A stretch of 64,000 nucleotides of DNA from Niallia circulans NBRC 13626 (GTDB lineage: Bacteria > Bacillota > Bacilli > Bacillales > Cytobacillaceae): NCBI RefSeq assembly GCF_001591585.1, contig NZ_BCVE01000002.1, positions 248,001-312,000 of the forward strand. The letters run 5' to 3'. The notes under the pieces were generated by a model. The model was not told where the DNA came from, did not search any database, and worked only from the letters and a program-made list of their open reading frames with translations. The position numbers were made by a program, and so were the translations under genes. The first letter of the stretch is position 1, and every line of letters begins with the position of its first letter. Below, piece by piece: positions 54,577-63,084 of this stretch.

Positions 54577-54890
54577 TCCATTTCCTTGATGAACGCCATT
54601 TTCTGCTCTCCCCATACTGAATGTGGCTTTCATTCCCTCGATGAACACCATTTTCTACACTCTCCATGCTGAATGTAGCTTTCATTTCCTCGATGAACAC
54701 CATTCTTCTTCTCTCCCCATACTGAATGTGGCTTTCATTCCCTCGATGAACACCATTTTCTACACTCCCAATGCTGAATGTGGCTTTCATTTCCTCGATG
54801 AACACCATTCTTCTTCTCTCCCAATGCAAAAATGGTGTTCATTTCCTCCATGAACTCTGTTTCCCTCTCTCACAATTCAAAATAATGAAC
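54577..54890. repeat. Tandem repeat array 2: six copies of a 52-bp unit
   Basis: Units begin near 54577, 54629, 54681, 54734, 54786 and 54838, a period of 52 bases with one of 53. Each starts with a hairpin word of the form TTCAT-N-ATGAACACCATT. The other half alternates between TTCTACACTCTCCATGCTGAA-like and TTCTTCTCTCCCCATACTGAA-like versions, giving a higher-order repeat of about 104 bases. It fills the gap between the cupin gene and typA. The period and the hairpin word match array 1 at 25833-26195. Confidence 0.9.
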
Positions 54891-55003
54891 CCCATTCTTC
54901 CAACTTGCTTACAGTCATTGAGGACTCTTCTTTGTTCACACTCACTTTAGTTTTCCTTGCTTGCATTCTCAGTCATATTCCACACCTCCACTCTACTGAA
55001 TAC

Positions 55004-55034
55004 AAAAAAAAGAAGCCATCAATAGATGACTTCC
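55004..55034 (-). terminator. Terminator after typA
   Basis: On the minus strand GAAGTCATC pairs with GATGGCTTC across TATT and is followed by eight T. It starts about 10 bases after the typA stop. Confidence 0.9.
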
Positions 55035-55044
55035 TTATCTTTTA

Positions 55045-56877
55045 TTATTCAGCAGATTTTTTCTTCTTGCCAGCTCTTTCACGTTCTGCTTTATTTAAGA
55101 TTTTTTTGCGTAAGCGAATAGATTCAGGAGTTACTTCACAATACTCATCTTCGTTCAAGTATTCTAAAGATTCCTCTAAAGTCATAATTCTTGGTTTTTT
55201 CATTGTTGCCGTTTGGTCTTTGTTTGCTGAACGGATGTTTGTTGCTTGTTTTACTTTTGTGATATTAACAGTAATGTCATTTTCACGAGTATGCTCCCCA
55301 ACAATCATTCCTTCGTAAATTTCTGTTCCAGCTTCTACAAAGATAATTCCACGGTCTTCTACTTGCATAATTCCATAAGTAGATGATTTTCCAGACTCCA
55401 TGCTTACTAATACACCTTGACGACGTCCACCAACTTGACCTGATGCCATTGGTTGATAGCTATCAAATGTATGGTTGATGATACCATAACCGCGTGTTAA
55501 TGTTAAGAATTCAGTGGTATAACCAATTAGTCCACGAGCAGGTACGTTAAAGATTAAACGAACTTGTCCATTACCATTGTTAATCATATCTAACATTTCA
55601 CCTTTACGAGCACCAATAGATTCCATAACTGCACCTGTATGCTCTTCAGGTACATCAATTTGTACACGTTCAATTGGCTCACAACGAACACCATCAATTG
55701 TTTTAACGATAACTTCAGGTTTTGACACTTGAAGCTCGTAACCTTCACGACGCATATTTTCTATCAAGATAGATAAATGAAGCTCCCCACGTCCTGATAC
55801 TGTCCATGCATCTGGTGAATCTGTATTTTCAACACGTAAACTTACATCTGTTTCTAATTGTGCACGCAATCTTTCTTCAATTTTTCTTGAAGTTAAATAT
55901 TTACCTTCTTTACCTGCGAAAGGAGAGTTGTTAACTAAGAATGTCATTTGCAGAGTTGGTTCATCAATACGTAAAACTGGAAGTGCCTCTTGGTGTTCAA
56001 ACGGACATACTGTCTCACCAACGTTAATATCTTCCATTCCTGATACTGCGATTAAATCCCCAGCATATGCTTCTTCGATTTCTTGACGCTTCAATCCGAA
56101 GAAACCAAAGATTTTGGTTACACGGAACTGCTTAACTGTTCCATCTAATTTCATTAACGCTACTTGCTGTCCAACCTTCATCGTACCGCGGAATACACGG
56201 CCGATACCGATTCTTCCAACATAATCGTTGTAATCTAAAAGAGCTACTTGGAATTGTAAAGGCTCTTCACGATTATCAACTGGTGCAGGAATATGATCAA
56301 CAATCGCATCATATAATGATTGCATGTTTTCATCTTGTTTTTCAGGATTTGTGCTAGCAGTACCATTAATAGCCGATGCGTAGATAACAGGGAATTCTAA
56401 TTGTTCTTCTGTTGCATCTAACTCAATAAATAAATCTAATACTTCATCAATAACCTCAGCAGGACGAGCAAAGTCACGGTCAATTTTGTTAACAACAACA
56501 ATTGGAGTTAAGTTTTGCTCTAAAGCTTTTTTTAAAACGAAACGTGTTTGAGGCATACAACCTTCATATGCATCAACAACTAGTAGAACACCATCAACCA
56601 TTTTCATAATACGCTCTACTTCTCCACCAAAGTCAGCATGTCCTGGTGTGTCTAGGATATTAATACGTTTATCTTTATATTGAATAGCAGTATTTTTCGC
56701 TAATATTGTTATTCCACGTTCTCTTTCTAAATCGTTGGAATCCATTGCACGTTCTTCCACATGTTCATTTGTACGGAATGTGCCGGATTGTTTTAACAGC
56801 TGGTCAACCAATGTAGTTTTACCATGGTCAACGTGAGCAATAATAGCAATATTACGAATATCTTCTCTAATTTTCAA
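55045..56877 (-). CDS. typA: Ribosome-binding GTPase TypA/BipA
   Basis: TypA is a translational GTPase related to EF-G that supports ribosome assembly at low temperature and under stress. The 610-residue protein has the G1 loop [15 protein letters not shown] near residue 16, G3 [15 protein letters not shown], and G4 [10 protein letters not shown]. The BipA-specific C-terminal domain is present ([20 protein letters not shown] and [20 protein letters not shown]). The TTG at 56877, 8 bases from TAGGAG, aligns with the Bacillus subtilis start; the GTG three codons earlier is within the RBS. An extended -10 TGATATAAT lies at 56947-56955. Confidence 0.95.
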   Translation of the reverse strand: MKIREDIRNIAIIAHVDHGKTTLVDQLLKQSGTFRTNEHVEERAMDSNDLERERGITILAKNTAIQYKDKRINILDTPGHADFGGEVERIMKMVDGVLLVVDAYEGCMPQTRFVLKKALEQNLTPIVVVNKIDRDFARPAEVIDEVLDLFIELDATEEQLEFPVIYASAINGTASTNPEKQDENMQSLYDAIVDHIPAPVDNREEPLQFQVALLDYNDYVGRIGIGRVFRGTMKVGQQVALMKLDGTVKQFRVTKIFGFFGLKRQEIEEAYAGDLIAVSGMEDINVGETVCPFEHQEALPVLRIDEPTLQMTFLVNNSPFAGKEGKYLTSRKIEERLRAQLETDVSLRVENTDSPDAWTVSGRGELHLSILIENMRREGYELQVSKPEVIVKTIDGVRCEPIERVQIDVPEEHTGAVMESIGARKGEMLDMINNGNGQVRLIFNVPARGLIGYTTEFLTLTRGYGIINHTFDSYQPMASGQVGGRRQGVLVSMESGKSSTYGIMQVEDRGIIFVEAGTEIYEGMIVGEHTRENDITVNITKVKQATNIRSANKDQTATMKKPRIMTLEESLEYLNEDEYCEVTPESIRLRKKILNKAERERAGKKKKSAE

Positions 56878-56946
56878 AAATTTCACTCCTACCTAAATAT
56901 GTCTATCTGGATTAATTTATTTTTTTAATAATATTATAACTGAGTC

Positions 56947-56955
56947 ATTATATCA
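56947..56955 (-). promoter_or_regulatory. Candidate extended -10 promoter of typA
   Basis: On the minus strand TGATATAAT is an extended -10 element about 65 bases before the typA start; no clear -35 is needed. The remaining 56956-57212 sequence is AT rich and holds a hairpin CCCACA/TGTGGG (57130-57150), which could end suhB transcription from the right. Confidence 0.55.
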
Positions 56956-57212
56956 CATAATTTCACAGAAACCTAAAACCTTTTATAAAAATAACAAATG
57001 TAAACGTTATTATTACAAAATAATTTATTTTAGCATCAATTTACGCTTAAATATAACAATTTATTTACATTATCGCTGTTCTTTCCATTCCATACCATAG
57101 TATGATAGAGGAGACACAGTTAAAAAATACCCACAACATTCGCTGTGGGATTTCTTTACTATCATATGCTATTATTTATGATAAATATAGACCATAATAA
57201 AGGAAGATAAAC

Positions 57213-57398
57213 ATGAATTTTGATAATTATCCATATTTTTACTATAACGTTTACGGTACATCTAGTTTTATCAGCATTGGAATATGTATTTTAGAAAAAA
57301 CGTTAGCTGGCAGTATAATTTGTTTTTGCCTCTTTTGTGGAATTTGGTTCTTAAAATCCAATAAGAAAAAGAAAATGCTACATGTAACCGAAAAATAA
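57213..57398 (+). CDS. Small membrane protein, YlaF-like (DUF5325)
   Basis: The 61-residue protein has two hydrophobic helices around a conserved-looking IGICILEKTLAGSIICF turn and a lysine-rich C terminus. This resembles the YlaF family (DUF5325), which lies next to typA in Bacillus subtilis. AGGAAGATAAAC precedes the ATG. It converges with suhB with only 12 bases between the stop codons. The assignment is tentative. Confidence 0.6.
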   Translation: MNFDNYPYFYYNVYGTSSFISIGICILEKTLAGSIICFCLFCGIWFLKSNKKKKMLHVTEK

Positions 57399-57410
57399 CT
57401 TTAACAACTA

Positions 57411-58211
57411 TTACCAATTTCCTTCTTTTAAATATTTTTGTAGTATTTCATCATGCAATCCAGGTTTGGATGCAAAGAAAGATTGCTGCGTTAATAAATC
57501 AAGTGGTTCGTTTCTTAAAGTTGTTACCTTGCCGCCTAGTTCTTCTACCATTATCTTACCTGCTGCATAATCCCAGGGCGATAATCTTAAAGTTAAATAA
57601 GCATCCATTCTTCCGGCTGCTATGTACGCTAATTCTAAACAGGCAGATCCAAATGACCTCGTTCCCCTTGACTCTTTTACAAGTGGTTCTAGGATAGTCG
57701 GATCAATCCGCTTATTTTTCGTTACCCACGTAGCATTTAATCCGATAATAGCCTCATCCACAGCCGTATCTTTTAAAGGTAATAGCCTTATGTCATTCAT
57801 AAAAACACCATTTCCCTTTCGAACATGATATAGCTCGTCTGCTACTACATCATATATTAATCCAATCTTTCCTACTCCATCTTCATAAATGCCGATAGAG
57901 ATGGCAAAATCCCGCTGCATATGGACAAAATTCATCGTTCCATCAATAGGATCAATAATCCAGACTATCCCTTTCAAATCTTCTAGTTCTTCACTTAATC
58001 CTTCTTCGCCTAAAATACGATGGGAAGGAAAAACTTTATTGATCTTATTAATCAAAAATTCTTCTGTCCCCTTATCTATTTGGGTAACCAAGTCATTTTT
58101 ATTTGATTTCGTTTGGATAATGAGCTCAGACGAAAATGACTTGATAATTCTTGCCCCTGCCTCTTTTATCCATTCTTTCGCATATTTATCGATTTCCAGC
58201 CAATTTGTCAT
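57411..58211 (-). CDS. suhB: Inositol monophosphatase family protein (YktC)
   Basis: The 266-residue protein is a metal-dependent phosphatase of the inositol monophosphatase/SuhB family. The metal ligands are visible in ILGEEGLSEE near residue 66 and WIIDPIDGTMNFVH near 88. The third site is in LSPWDYAAGKIMVEELGG near 208. The substrate may be inositol phosphate, histidinol phosphate or NADP; it corresponds to YktC of Bacillus subtilis. AAGGGTTGAGAAG precedes the ATG at 58211. Upstream, 58212-58622 holds a large inverted repeat. Confidence 0.92.
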   Translation of the reverse strand: MTNWLEIDKYAKEWIKEAGARIIKSFSSELIIQTKSNKNDLVTQIDKGTEEFLINKINKVFPSHRILGEEGLSEELEDLKGIVWIIDPIDGTMNFVHMQRDFAISIGIYEDGVGKIGLIYDVVADELYHVRKGNGVFMNDIRLLPLKDTAVDEAIIGLNATWVTKNKRIDPTILEPLVKESRGTRSFGSACLELAYIAAGRMDAYLTLRLSPWDYAAGKIMVEELGGKVTTLRNEPLDLLTQQSFFASKPGLHDEILQKYLKEGNW

Positions 58212-58540
58212 CTTCTCAACCCTTCTTTACTTTCTTTTTTCATCGTTTCCTATATTTTAACTTAGATTATCCCTAAACATACTTCTAAAAAAATCTATCC
58301 TTCTTCTATATAGTATCATAAAACAAGAAAATTCTATGAATACAGTTTTTTTGGATAACTTATGAATTTTGTTTCTTAAAGTCTATTACTAGGAGCCCAA
58401 GCATAAACATATTTTCCTTTCCAATCCTTTTCTTCACTGCAGTTACAATCCACATTCAAACTGCGCAGTATTTCTAAAGCACATTTGCCTATTGAAAACA
58501 GCTTGATATATTAGTTATTGTGAAATCATATGGTATGCAA

Positions 58541-58601
58541 AATCATGCAGCTGACTTTATAGGAATGAAAGGTTGCTTCCTATAGAGTCAGCTGCATGAT
58601 T
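58541..58601. repeat. Long inverted repeat (25-base arms) after ykzI
   Basis: The arms 58541-58565 and 58577-58601 are complementary at 24 of 25 positions (AATCATGCAGCTGACT... and ...AGTCAGCTGCATGATT), with an 11-base loop. The hairpin lies 21 bases after the ykzI stop on the minus strand. There is no proper T run. It could be a terminator, an RNase III type substrate or a solo repeat. The rest of the gap (58212-58540) shows nothing recognisable. Confidence 0.75.
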
Positions 58602-58622
58602 ACCTATCAGCTTATTCATTAG

Positions 58623-58817
58623 TTATAATGCTTTAAGTCTTAGAAGTTCCTGTCTAATTCTTTCTAATTTTTGCTTACTTAATTTTTTTTGTTTTTCATC
58701 CTTTTCATTCATTGCATCGAATAAGGTAGCCAATTCATAATCCATTTCTAGACGAAGAACAGCCTTTTTTTCCTTTTCCACTTCCATTTTCTTCGCTAAA
58801 TTCATCAATTGTTTCAC
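58623..58817 (-). CDS. ykzI: Small protein YkzI
   Basis: The 64-residue protein is highly charged and helical (LAKKMEVEKEKKAVLRLEMD, then YELATLFDAM) and fits the YkzI family, found between yktB and yktC in Bacillus subtilis. Its function is unknown. The GTG at 58817 is 8 bases behind AAGGGGTG; a longer frame to 58934 runs through this site and is not needed. Confidence 0.78.
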   Translation of the reverse strand: MKQLMNLAKKMEVEKEKKAVLRLEMDYELATLFDAMNEKDEKQKKLSKQKLERIRQELLRLKAL

Positions 58818-58929
58818 TGACAGAACACCCCTTTCATCGACTTGCATTTCTGTTGATTTCATATATATTATGTGGAAACTAATTAGCTTGCTCCTTTTTT
58901 GTGCTATAACCCAGCGCAATCCAAATTCC

Positions 58930-58958
58930 TTCATAATATTATTTATGTATGCTACAAT
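58930..58958 (+). promoter_or_regulatory. Candidate promoter of yktB
   Basis: TTCATA (58930-58935), 17 bases, then TACAAT (58953-58958) with an extended TGC before the -10 makes a fair sigma-A promoter. It lies about 115 bases upstream of yktB. Confidence 0.5.
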
Positions 58959-59077
58959 ATTTGCGAAAAGGCTAGCTAAGATGAAGCTACATTTAAGTGA
59001 CTAAATAGCTTACTTGATTTTATATACAGTATTTACCCGTAAACAGTAGAGATAAACTAAAAAGGAGATAAGAAATA

Positions 59078-59698
59078 ATGTCATTCACTGGTTTTACACA
59101 AAAAGATTTTGATACCTTTACAATTGATGGACTAGATGCTCGAATGGAAGCGATCCAGGAAAGAATTCAGCCAAAGTTTCGTGAAATTGGCACACAGCTT
59201 ACTGAACAGCTTTCTGGAAAGCTTGGCATGGAAATGTTCCTACATATCGCAAAGCATGCAAGACGAACAGTTAACCCGCCAAAGGATACTTGGCTTGCCA
59301 TCGCAAATAATAAACGAGGCTACAAACAGCATCCACATTTCCAAGTCGGCTTATTTGATGACCATCTTTTTATATGGTTAGCATATATATATGAACTTCC
59401 AAAAAAGAAAGAAATCGCTGAAGGTTTTTTGGCAAATTACAAGCTTTTGCAGTCCACTTTACCACAAGATTATGTTCTTTCCATGGACCATATGCAAAAG
59501 GATGCAGTTAAAATTGGAGAAACAAATTTAGAGGCAGCTTTAACAAGATTCCGTGATGTGAAAAAAGCCGAATTTTTAGTTGGTCAGAGAATTGCTGCTG
59601 GAGATTCTATTCTATCAAATGGAGAGGAACTGCTTGCATTAATCGAAAAAACTTATGATACATTGCTTCCCCTTTATAAATTATCATTGGAGTATTAG
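59078..59698 (+). CDS. yktB: DUF1054 protein YktB
   Basis: The 206-residue protein matches the UPF0637/DUF1054 family of Bacillales: FTGFTQKDFDTFTIDGLDAR, HIAKHARRTVNPPKDTWLAI, FQVGLFDDHLFIWLAYIYE and RFRDVKKAEFLVG. The structure is known for a homologue but its function is not. AAGGAGATAAGAAATA precedes the ATG. It diverges from ykzI-yktC and converges with yktA. Confidence 0.92.
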   Translation: MSFTGFTQKDFDTFTIDGLDARMEAIQERIQPKFREIGTQLTEQLSGKLGMEMFLHIAKHARRTVNPPKDTWLAIANNKRGYKQHPHFQVGLFDDHLFIWLAYIYELPKKKEIAEGFLANYKLLQSTLPQDYVLSMDHMQKDAVKIGETNLEAALTRFRDVKKAEFLVGQRIAAGDSILSNGEELLALIEKTYDTLLPLYKLSLEY

Positions 59699-59742
59699 AT
59701 TGGGATTAGCTAAAAAAAGAGGCCGATATCTACAGCCTCTTA

Positions 59743-59787
59743 GACTGTAAGCAAACTAAAATCTGTGGTTTGTTTACAGTTTTTTTA
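59743..59787 (+). terminator. Terminator after yktB
   Basis: ACTGTAAGCAAAC and GTTTGTTTACAGT form a 13-bp stem with one mismatch and are followed by seven T on the plus strand. A second hairpin, AGAGGC/GCCTCT, lies just before it. Confidence 0.85.
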
Positions 59788-59838
59788 TTATTATCTTCTA
59801 GCAGAAAGTTATAAGCAATAAAATTCAATATTCCTTGC

Positions 59839-60111
59839 CTATGCCATCTTTATTCGAATATCATCTGCAGATTCTTTCGCCTTTTTGATTGTTCGATAAG
59901 TTGAATAGCCACTTACTTCTTCAAATTCATCACAAACTTTCTTTTCTTGCGCTTTTCCCGGGACAATTTTTTTAAAGGCGCGGTATTGCTCCATTAATTC
60001 TGCCTTCTCTACCCCTTTTTCATATGCTTTCTCAATGCATTCAAAAAATTTAATGACTGTAATAATTTCATCCGTTGACCAATCAATATCGATTGGGTAT
60101 TGATAATCCAT
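59839..60111 (-). CDS. yktA: UPF0223 protein YktA
   Basis: The 90-residue protein reads [40 protein letters not shown] and [14 protein letters not shown], the hallmarks of the UPF0223 family in Bacillales. It is cytoplasmic, helical and of unknown function. AGGATGTGGAAAT precedes the ATG at 60111. It is divergent from speA. Confidence 0.92.
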   Translation of the reverse strand: MDYQYPIDIDWSTDEIITVIKFFECIEKAYEKGVEKAELMEQYRAFKKIVPGKAQEKKVCDEFEEVSGYSTYRTIKKAKESADDIRIKMA

Positions 60112-60303
60112 ATTTCCACATCCTATTATATTGAAGTTTTTCAGATAAAAACTATTGTAATTTAAGTAGCTAAGAAAGTAAAATATGGATCCTTATTCCT
60201 GTTCTTTTCCTTTGTTAGATAAACTGTAAAAAGAAAAAATAGGAATAAAAAATAATTCTTTTTCCTATAGTGAAAACTAATTGTATGCAAAGAAAATAAA
60301 AAA

Positions 60304-60312
60304 TGCTATAAT
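60304..60312 (+). promoter_or_regulatory. Candidate extended -10 promoter of speA
   Basis: TGCTATAAT is a perfect extended -10 element about 180 bases before the speA start. The intervening AT-rich leader shows no recognised riboswitch. The rest of the 379-base divergent gap 60112-60490 contains no gene. Confidence 0.55.
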
Positions 60313-60490
60313 TCTTTTGTTTTCTGATTTTTATATTTAGAGATTAGGGTAAAACTTGTTAAGAGTAATGAAATTAAAGACAAAACAGCGGCAGCGATGT
60401 ACAATAAAATTTTTAAATGTACATAAGAAATTTAAATAAAGTTCGCTTAAAATTGCATAAAAATACTAAATAAAGAGGTGTGGTAATAAA

Positions 60491-61960
60491 TTGTCACAAC
60501 ACGAAACACCGTTATACCACGGATTATTGGAACATGCTAAAAAGGATCCTATTCAATTTCATATACCCGGCCATAAAAAAGGGAATGGAATGGATCCAGA
60601 ATTTAGAAACTTTATCGGAGAAAACGCTCTTTCGATAGACCTTATTAATATTGGTCCTCTTGATGATCTTCATTATCCAAAAGGGATGATTAAACATGCA
60701 CAGCAGCTTGCTGCTGAAGCATTTGGAGCAGATCATACTTTCTTTTCCGTTCAAGGCACAAGTGGTGCTATCATGACGATGATCATGAGTGTTTGTGGCC
60801 CAGGAGATAAAATTATTGTTCCTAGAAATGTCCATAAATCTGTTATGTCTGCCATTATATTTGCAGGTGCAATCCCAATTTTTATCCACCCTGAAGTAGA
60901 TAAAAATCTTGGTATTTCTCATGGAATCACCATCGAGTCTGTTCAACATGCTTTAGATCTTCATCCAGATGCTAAAGGGCTTTTAGTGATTAATCCTACT
61001 TATTTTGGCATATCTGCTGATTTAAAAACGATTGTAGATTTGGCGCATTCCTATGATATCCCTGTTCTTGTAGATGAAGCACATGGAGTTCACATTCATT
61101 TCCACGAGGATTTGCCAATGTCGGCTATGCAAGCCGGAGCAGATATCGCCGCAACAAGTGTACACAAACTCGGTGGGTCGATGACACAAAGCTCCATTTT
61201 AAATATGAGAGGCGACCTGATTAGCTATAAACGTGTACAATCTATTTTAAGTATGCTGACAACGACTAGTACTTCCTATTTGCTTCTAGCATCTTTAGAC
61301 GTTGCCAGAAAGCGTCTTGCAACAGAAGGAAAAGAACTGATTGATAAAACGATTAATCTTGCACAATACATTCGAAGACAGATTAATGACATAGAACATC
61401 TATATTGTGTGGGTGAAGAAATTCTGGAATCTGATTCTGCTTTTGATTATGACCCAACAAAACTGATTATATCTGTTAAAGACCTTGGTTTAACTGGCCA
61501 CGATGCGGAAGAATGGCTTCGGAAAAATTATCGCATTGAAGTAGAAATGTCCGATTTGTATAATATTTTGTGCATTATTACACCAGGAGATTCTGAAAAA
61601 GAGGCCAACATTTTAATTGACGCCTTAAAAGCTCTTGCAGTAGAACGAAAAGATAAGGCTTCAAAAGTAGAAGCACGAGTGATGCTGCCAAACATCCCTT
61701 TACTCGCACTAACGCCGAGAGATGCTTTCTATTCAGAGACAGAATTAATCGATTTTGATGATTCAGTTGGAAGAGTAATTGCAGAATTTATTATGGTATA
61801 CCCTCCAGGAATCCCAATTTTCATTCCTGGCGAAATTATTACAGAAGATAACCTTGCTTATATAAAAAGAAATATGGAAGCAGGATTGCCTGTTCAGGGG
61901 CCTGAGGATTACGATTTCAAAAAGCTTCGTGTTATTAAAGAGCATCGTGCAATAAGATAA
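60491..61960 (+). CDS. speA: Arginine/lysine/ornithine decarboxylase family enzyme SpeA
   Basis: SpeA is the biosynthetic arginine decarboxylase of Bacillus (agmatine for polyamines) of the aspartate-aminotransferase-fold, PLP-dependent type. The 489-residue protein has FFSVQGTSGAIMTMIMSVCG, LVDEAHGVHIHFHEDLPMSA near residue 195 and the PLP lysine in ATSVHKLGGSMTQSS near 222. The C-terminal domain with YPPGIPIFIPGE is intact. The TTG at 60491 follows AGAGGTGTGGTAATAAA. Lysine decarboxylase is an alternative specificity, but the context (yktAB, pdhD) matches speA. Confidence 0.9.
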   Translation: MSQHETPLYHGLLEHAKKDPIQFHIPGHKKGNGMDPEFRNFIGENALSIDLINIGPLDDLHYPKGMIKHAQQLAAEAFGADHTFFSVQGTSGAIMTMIMSVCGPGDKIIVPRNVHKSVMSAIIFAGAIPIFIHPEVDKNLGISHGITIESVQHALDLHPDAKGLLVINPTYFGISADLKTIVDLAHSYDIPVLVDEAHGVHIHFHEDLPMSAMQAGADIAATSVHKLGGSMTQSSILNMRGDLISYKRVQSILSMLTTTSTSYLLLASLDVARKRLATEGKELIDKTINLAQYIRRQINDIEHLYCVGEEILESDSAFDYDPTKLIISVKDLGLTGHDAEEWLRKNYRIEVEMSDLYNILCIITPGDSEKEANILIDALKALAVERKDKASKVEARVMLPNIPLLALTPRDAFYSETELIDFDDSVGRVIAEFIMVYPPGIPIFIPGEIITEDNLAYIKRNMEAGLPVQGPEDYDFKKLRVIKEHRAIR

Positions 61961-61975
61961 ATAAATTTCGGAGAG

Positions 61976-62008
61976 CAGGGATGCCATATTTAGGGTATTC
62001 CTGTCTTT
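61976..62008 (+). terminator. Terminator after speA
   Basis: CAGGGATGCC and GGGTATTCCTG pair with two G-U pairs around ATATTTA, followed by TCTTTAATTT. It lies about 16 bases after the speA stop. Confidence 0.65.
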
Positions 62009-62073
62009 AATTTGGAGATAAATGAAAAGACAGCATTTGTTTCTTGTATATAAAAAGATTGGAGTTTTCCTTT

Positions 62074-62388
62074 TTGAAAAAATATATTGTTATAATGATT
62101 ATCAGTTTACTAATTAGCCTAGTTTCTCCATTTATTTTTAAAAATTATGTGGCACAAAAACCTGAACAATTAGAACAGTCATTCCGTTTCGGTGGTCCCA
62201 TTCCATTTGCTGAACAAAAAAGGCTGCTGCCAACTTCCGTTGAGGCATACCCTTTAGAAATTACATTCGAATCACCTGTGCAATCGAAAACTATTTTCCA
62301 TCCAATTCCATTTATTTTTAGTTTTCTTGTATTTTTCTTATTAATTCTATCGATTTTTACCGCTTTTAGTAGCTTTTTTGGAAAATAA
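62074..62388 (+). CDS. Hypothetical membrane protein with two helices
   Basis: The 104-residue protein has an N-terminal helix (YIVIMIISLLISLVSPFIF), an extracytoplasmic segment of about 50 residues and a second helix near the C terminus (FIFSFLVFFLLILSIFTAF). The TTG at 62074 follows TTGGAGTTTTCCTT; an upstream start at 62044 lacks an RBS. I do not recognise the family. A terminator with arms AAAATGCC/GGCATTTT follows at 62435-62469. Confidence 0.6.
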   Translation: MKKYIVIMIISLLISLVSPFIFKNYVAQKPEQLEQSFRFGGPIPFAEQKRLLPTSVEAYPLEITFESPVQSKTIFHPIPFIFSFLVFFLLILSIFTAFSSFFGK

Positions 62389-62434
62389 TCAACAAAACAG
62401 CGGAGATTATAGCTACATAAGAATTTATTGTATT

Positions 62435-62469
62435 AAAAAATGCCTATATTTTTAGAATAAGGCATTTTT
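62435..62469 (+). terminator. Terminator after the small membrane protein gene
   Basis: AAAAAATGCC pairs with GGCATTTTT, with AT pairs within the loop, and ends in a T run on the plus strand about 47 bases after the preceding stop codon. Confidence 0.7.
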
Positions 62470-62621
62470 GGTGCTGAATTTATATATGTATAGGAGGATT
62501 TTTCATAATAAATAGAAAGTCTTTCCTTTTCGCAAGAGCAGGAAAGAAAGAGCTGATTTTCTTCTTCTCTTCTCAAGAAAGAATATATTTAAAATAAATC
62601 ATCATGTTATGTTTATATGAT

Positions 62622-62867
62622 TTAGACAACGGAGATAATGGTCATAATTAAATGAAAAGAACCGTAAATGGATAAACTAATCATCGTGGCCAGCATTGTT
62701 TTTCTTGTTGATTTTATGATTGTATTTCCTATGATAATCGCTAAATAAAAGAACACACCAAACATAAACACCTTATATAAAATTAAATCATATCTTGATA
62801 ACCATTCAATAATGGAAAATCCACTCCAAATCATTAGCTGAAATAAAATTGCTGTATAAATCTTCAA
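62622..62867 (-). CDS. Hypothetical small membrane protein
   Basis: The 81-residue product has three hydrophobic segments (KIYTAILFQLMIWSGFSII, LYKVFMFGVFFYLAIIIGN, TMISLSIYGSFHLIMTIISV) with short charged links. The TTG at 62867 lies 8-9 bases behind AAGGGTGG; a longer frame to 62918 precedes that site. The family is not recognised. It stands alone between two terminators, next to the pdhD end. Confidence 0.5.
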   Translation of the reverse strand: MKIYTAILFQLMIWSGFSIIEWLSRYDLILYKVFMFGVFFYLAIIIGNTIIKSTRKTMLATMISLSIYGSFHLIMTIISVV

Positions 62868-63045
62868 GAAAAACACCACCCTTCCTCCATTAACAATTAA
62901 TACTAGTATATGTACCAATCTTTTGTTTTATTTTATATTTATTTCATTTCAAAAAACAGTAATAGGACTAAATTCTACTAGCTAATTTTCTCTACTAAAA
63001 CTAGATTAGACATAGGGAAAAATCTTCCCGAATCGCTTTTAAAAC

Positions 63046-63076
63046 AAAAAAAAGAAGCCCTCAATCGAGGACTTCC
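63046..63076 (-). terminator. Terminator after the dihydrolipoyl dehydrogenase gene
   Basis: On the minus strand GAAGTCCTC pairs with GAGGGCTTC across GATT (one G-U pair) and is followed by eight T. It closes the presumed pdh operon. Confidence 0.92.
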
Positions 63077-63084
63077 TTTTATAA

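Noticed and set aside
54557-54853. Overlapping open frames on both strands across tandem array 2
   Set aside because: The unit happens to be free of stops, so long frames arise on both strands. No RBS or conserved product is visible.
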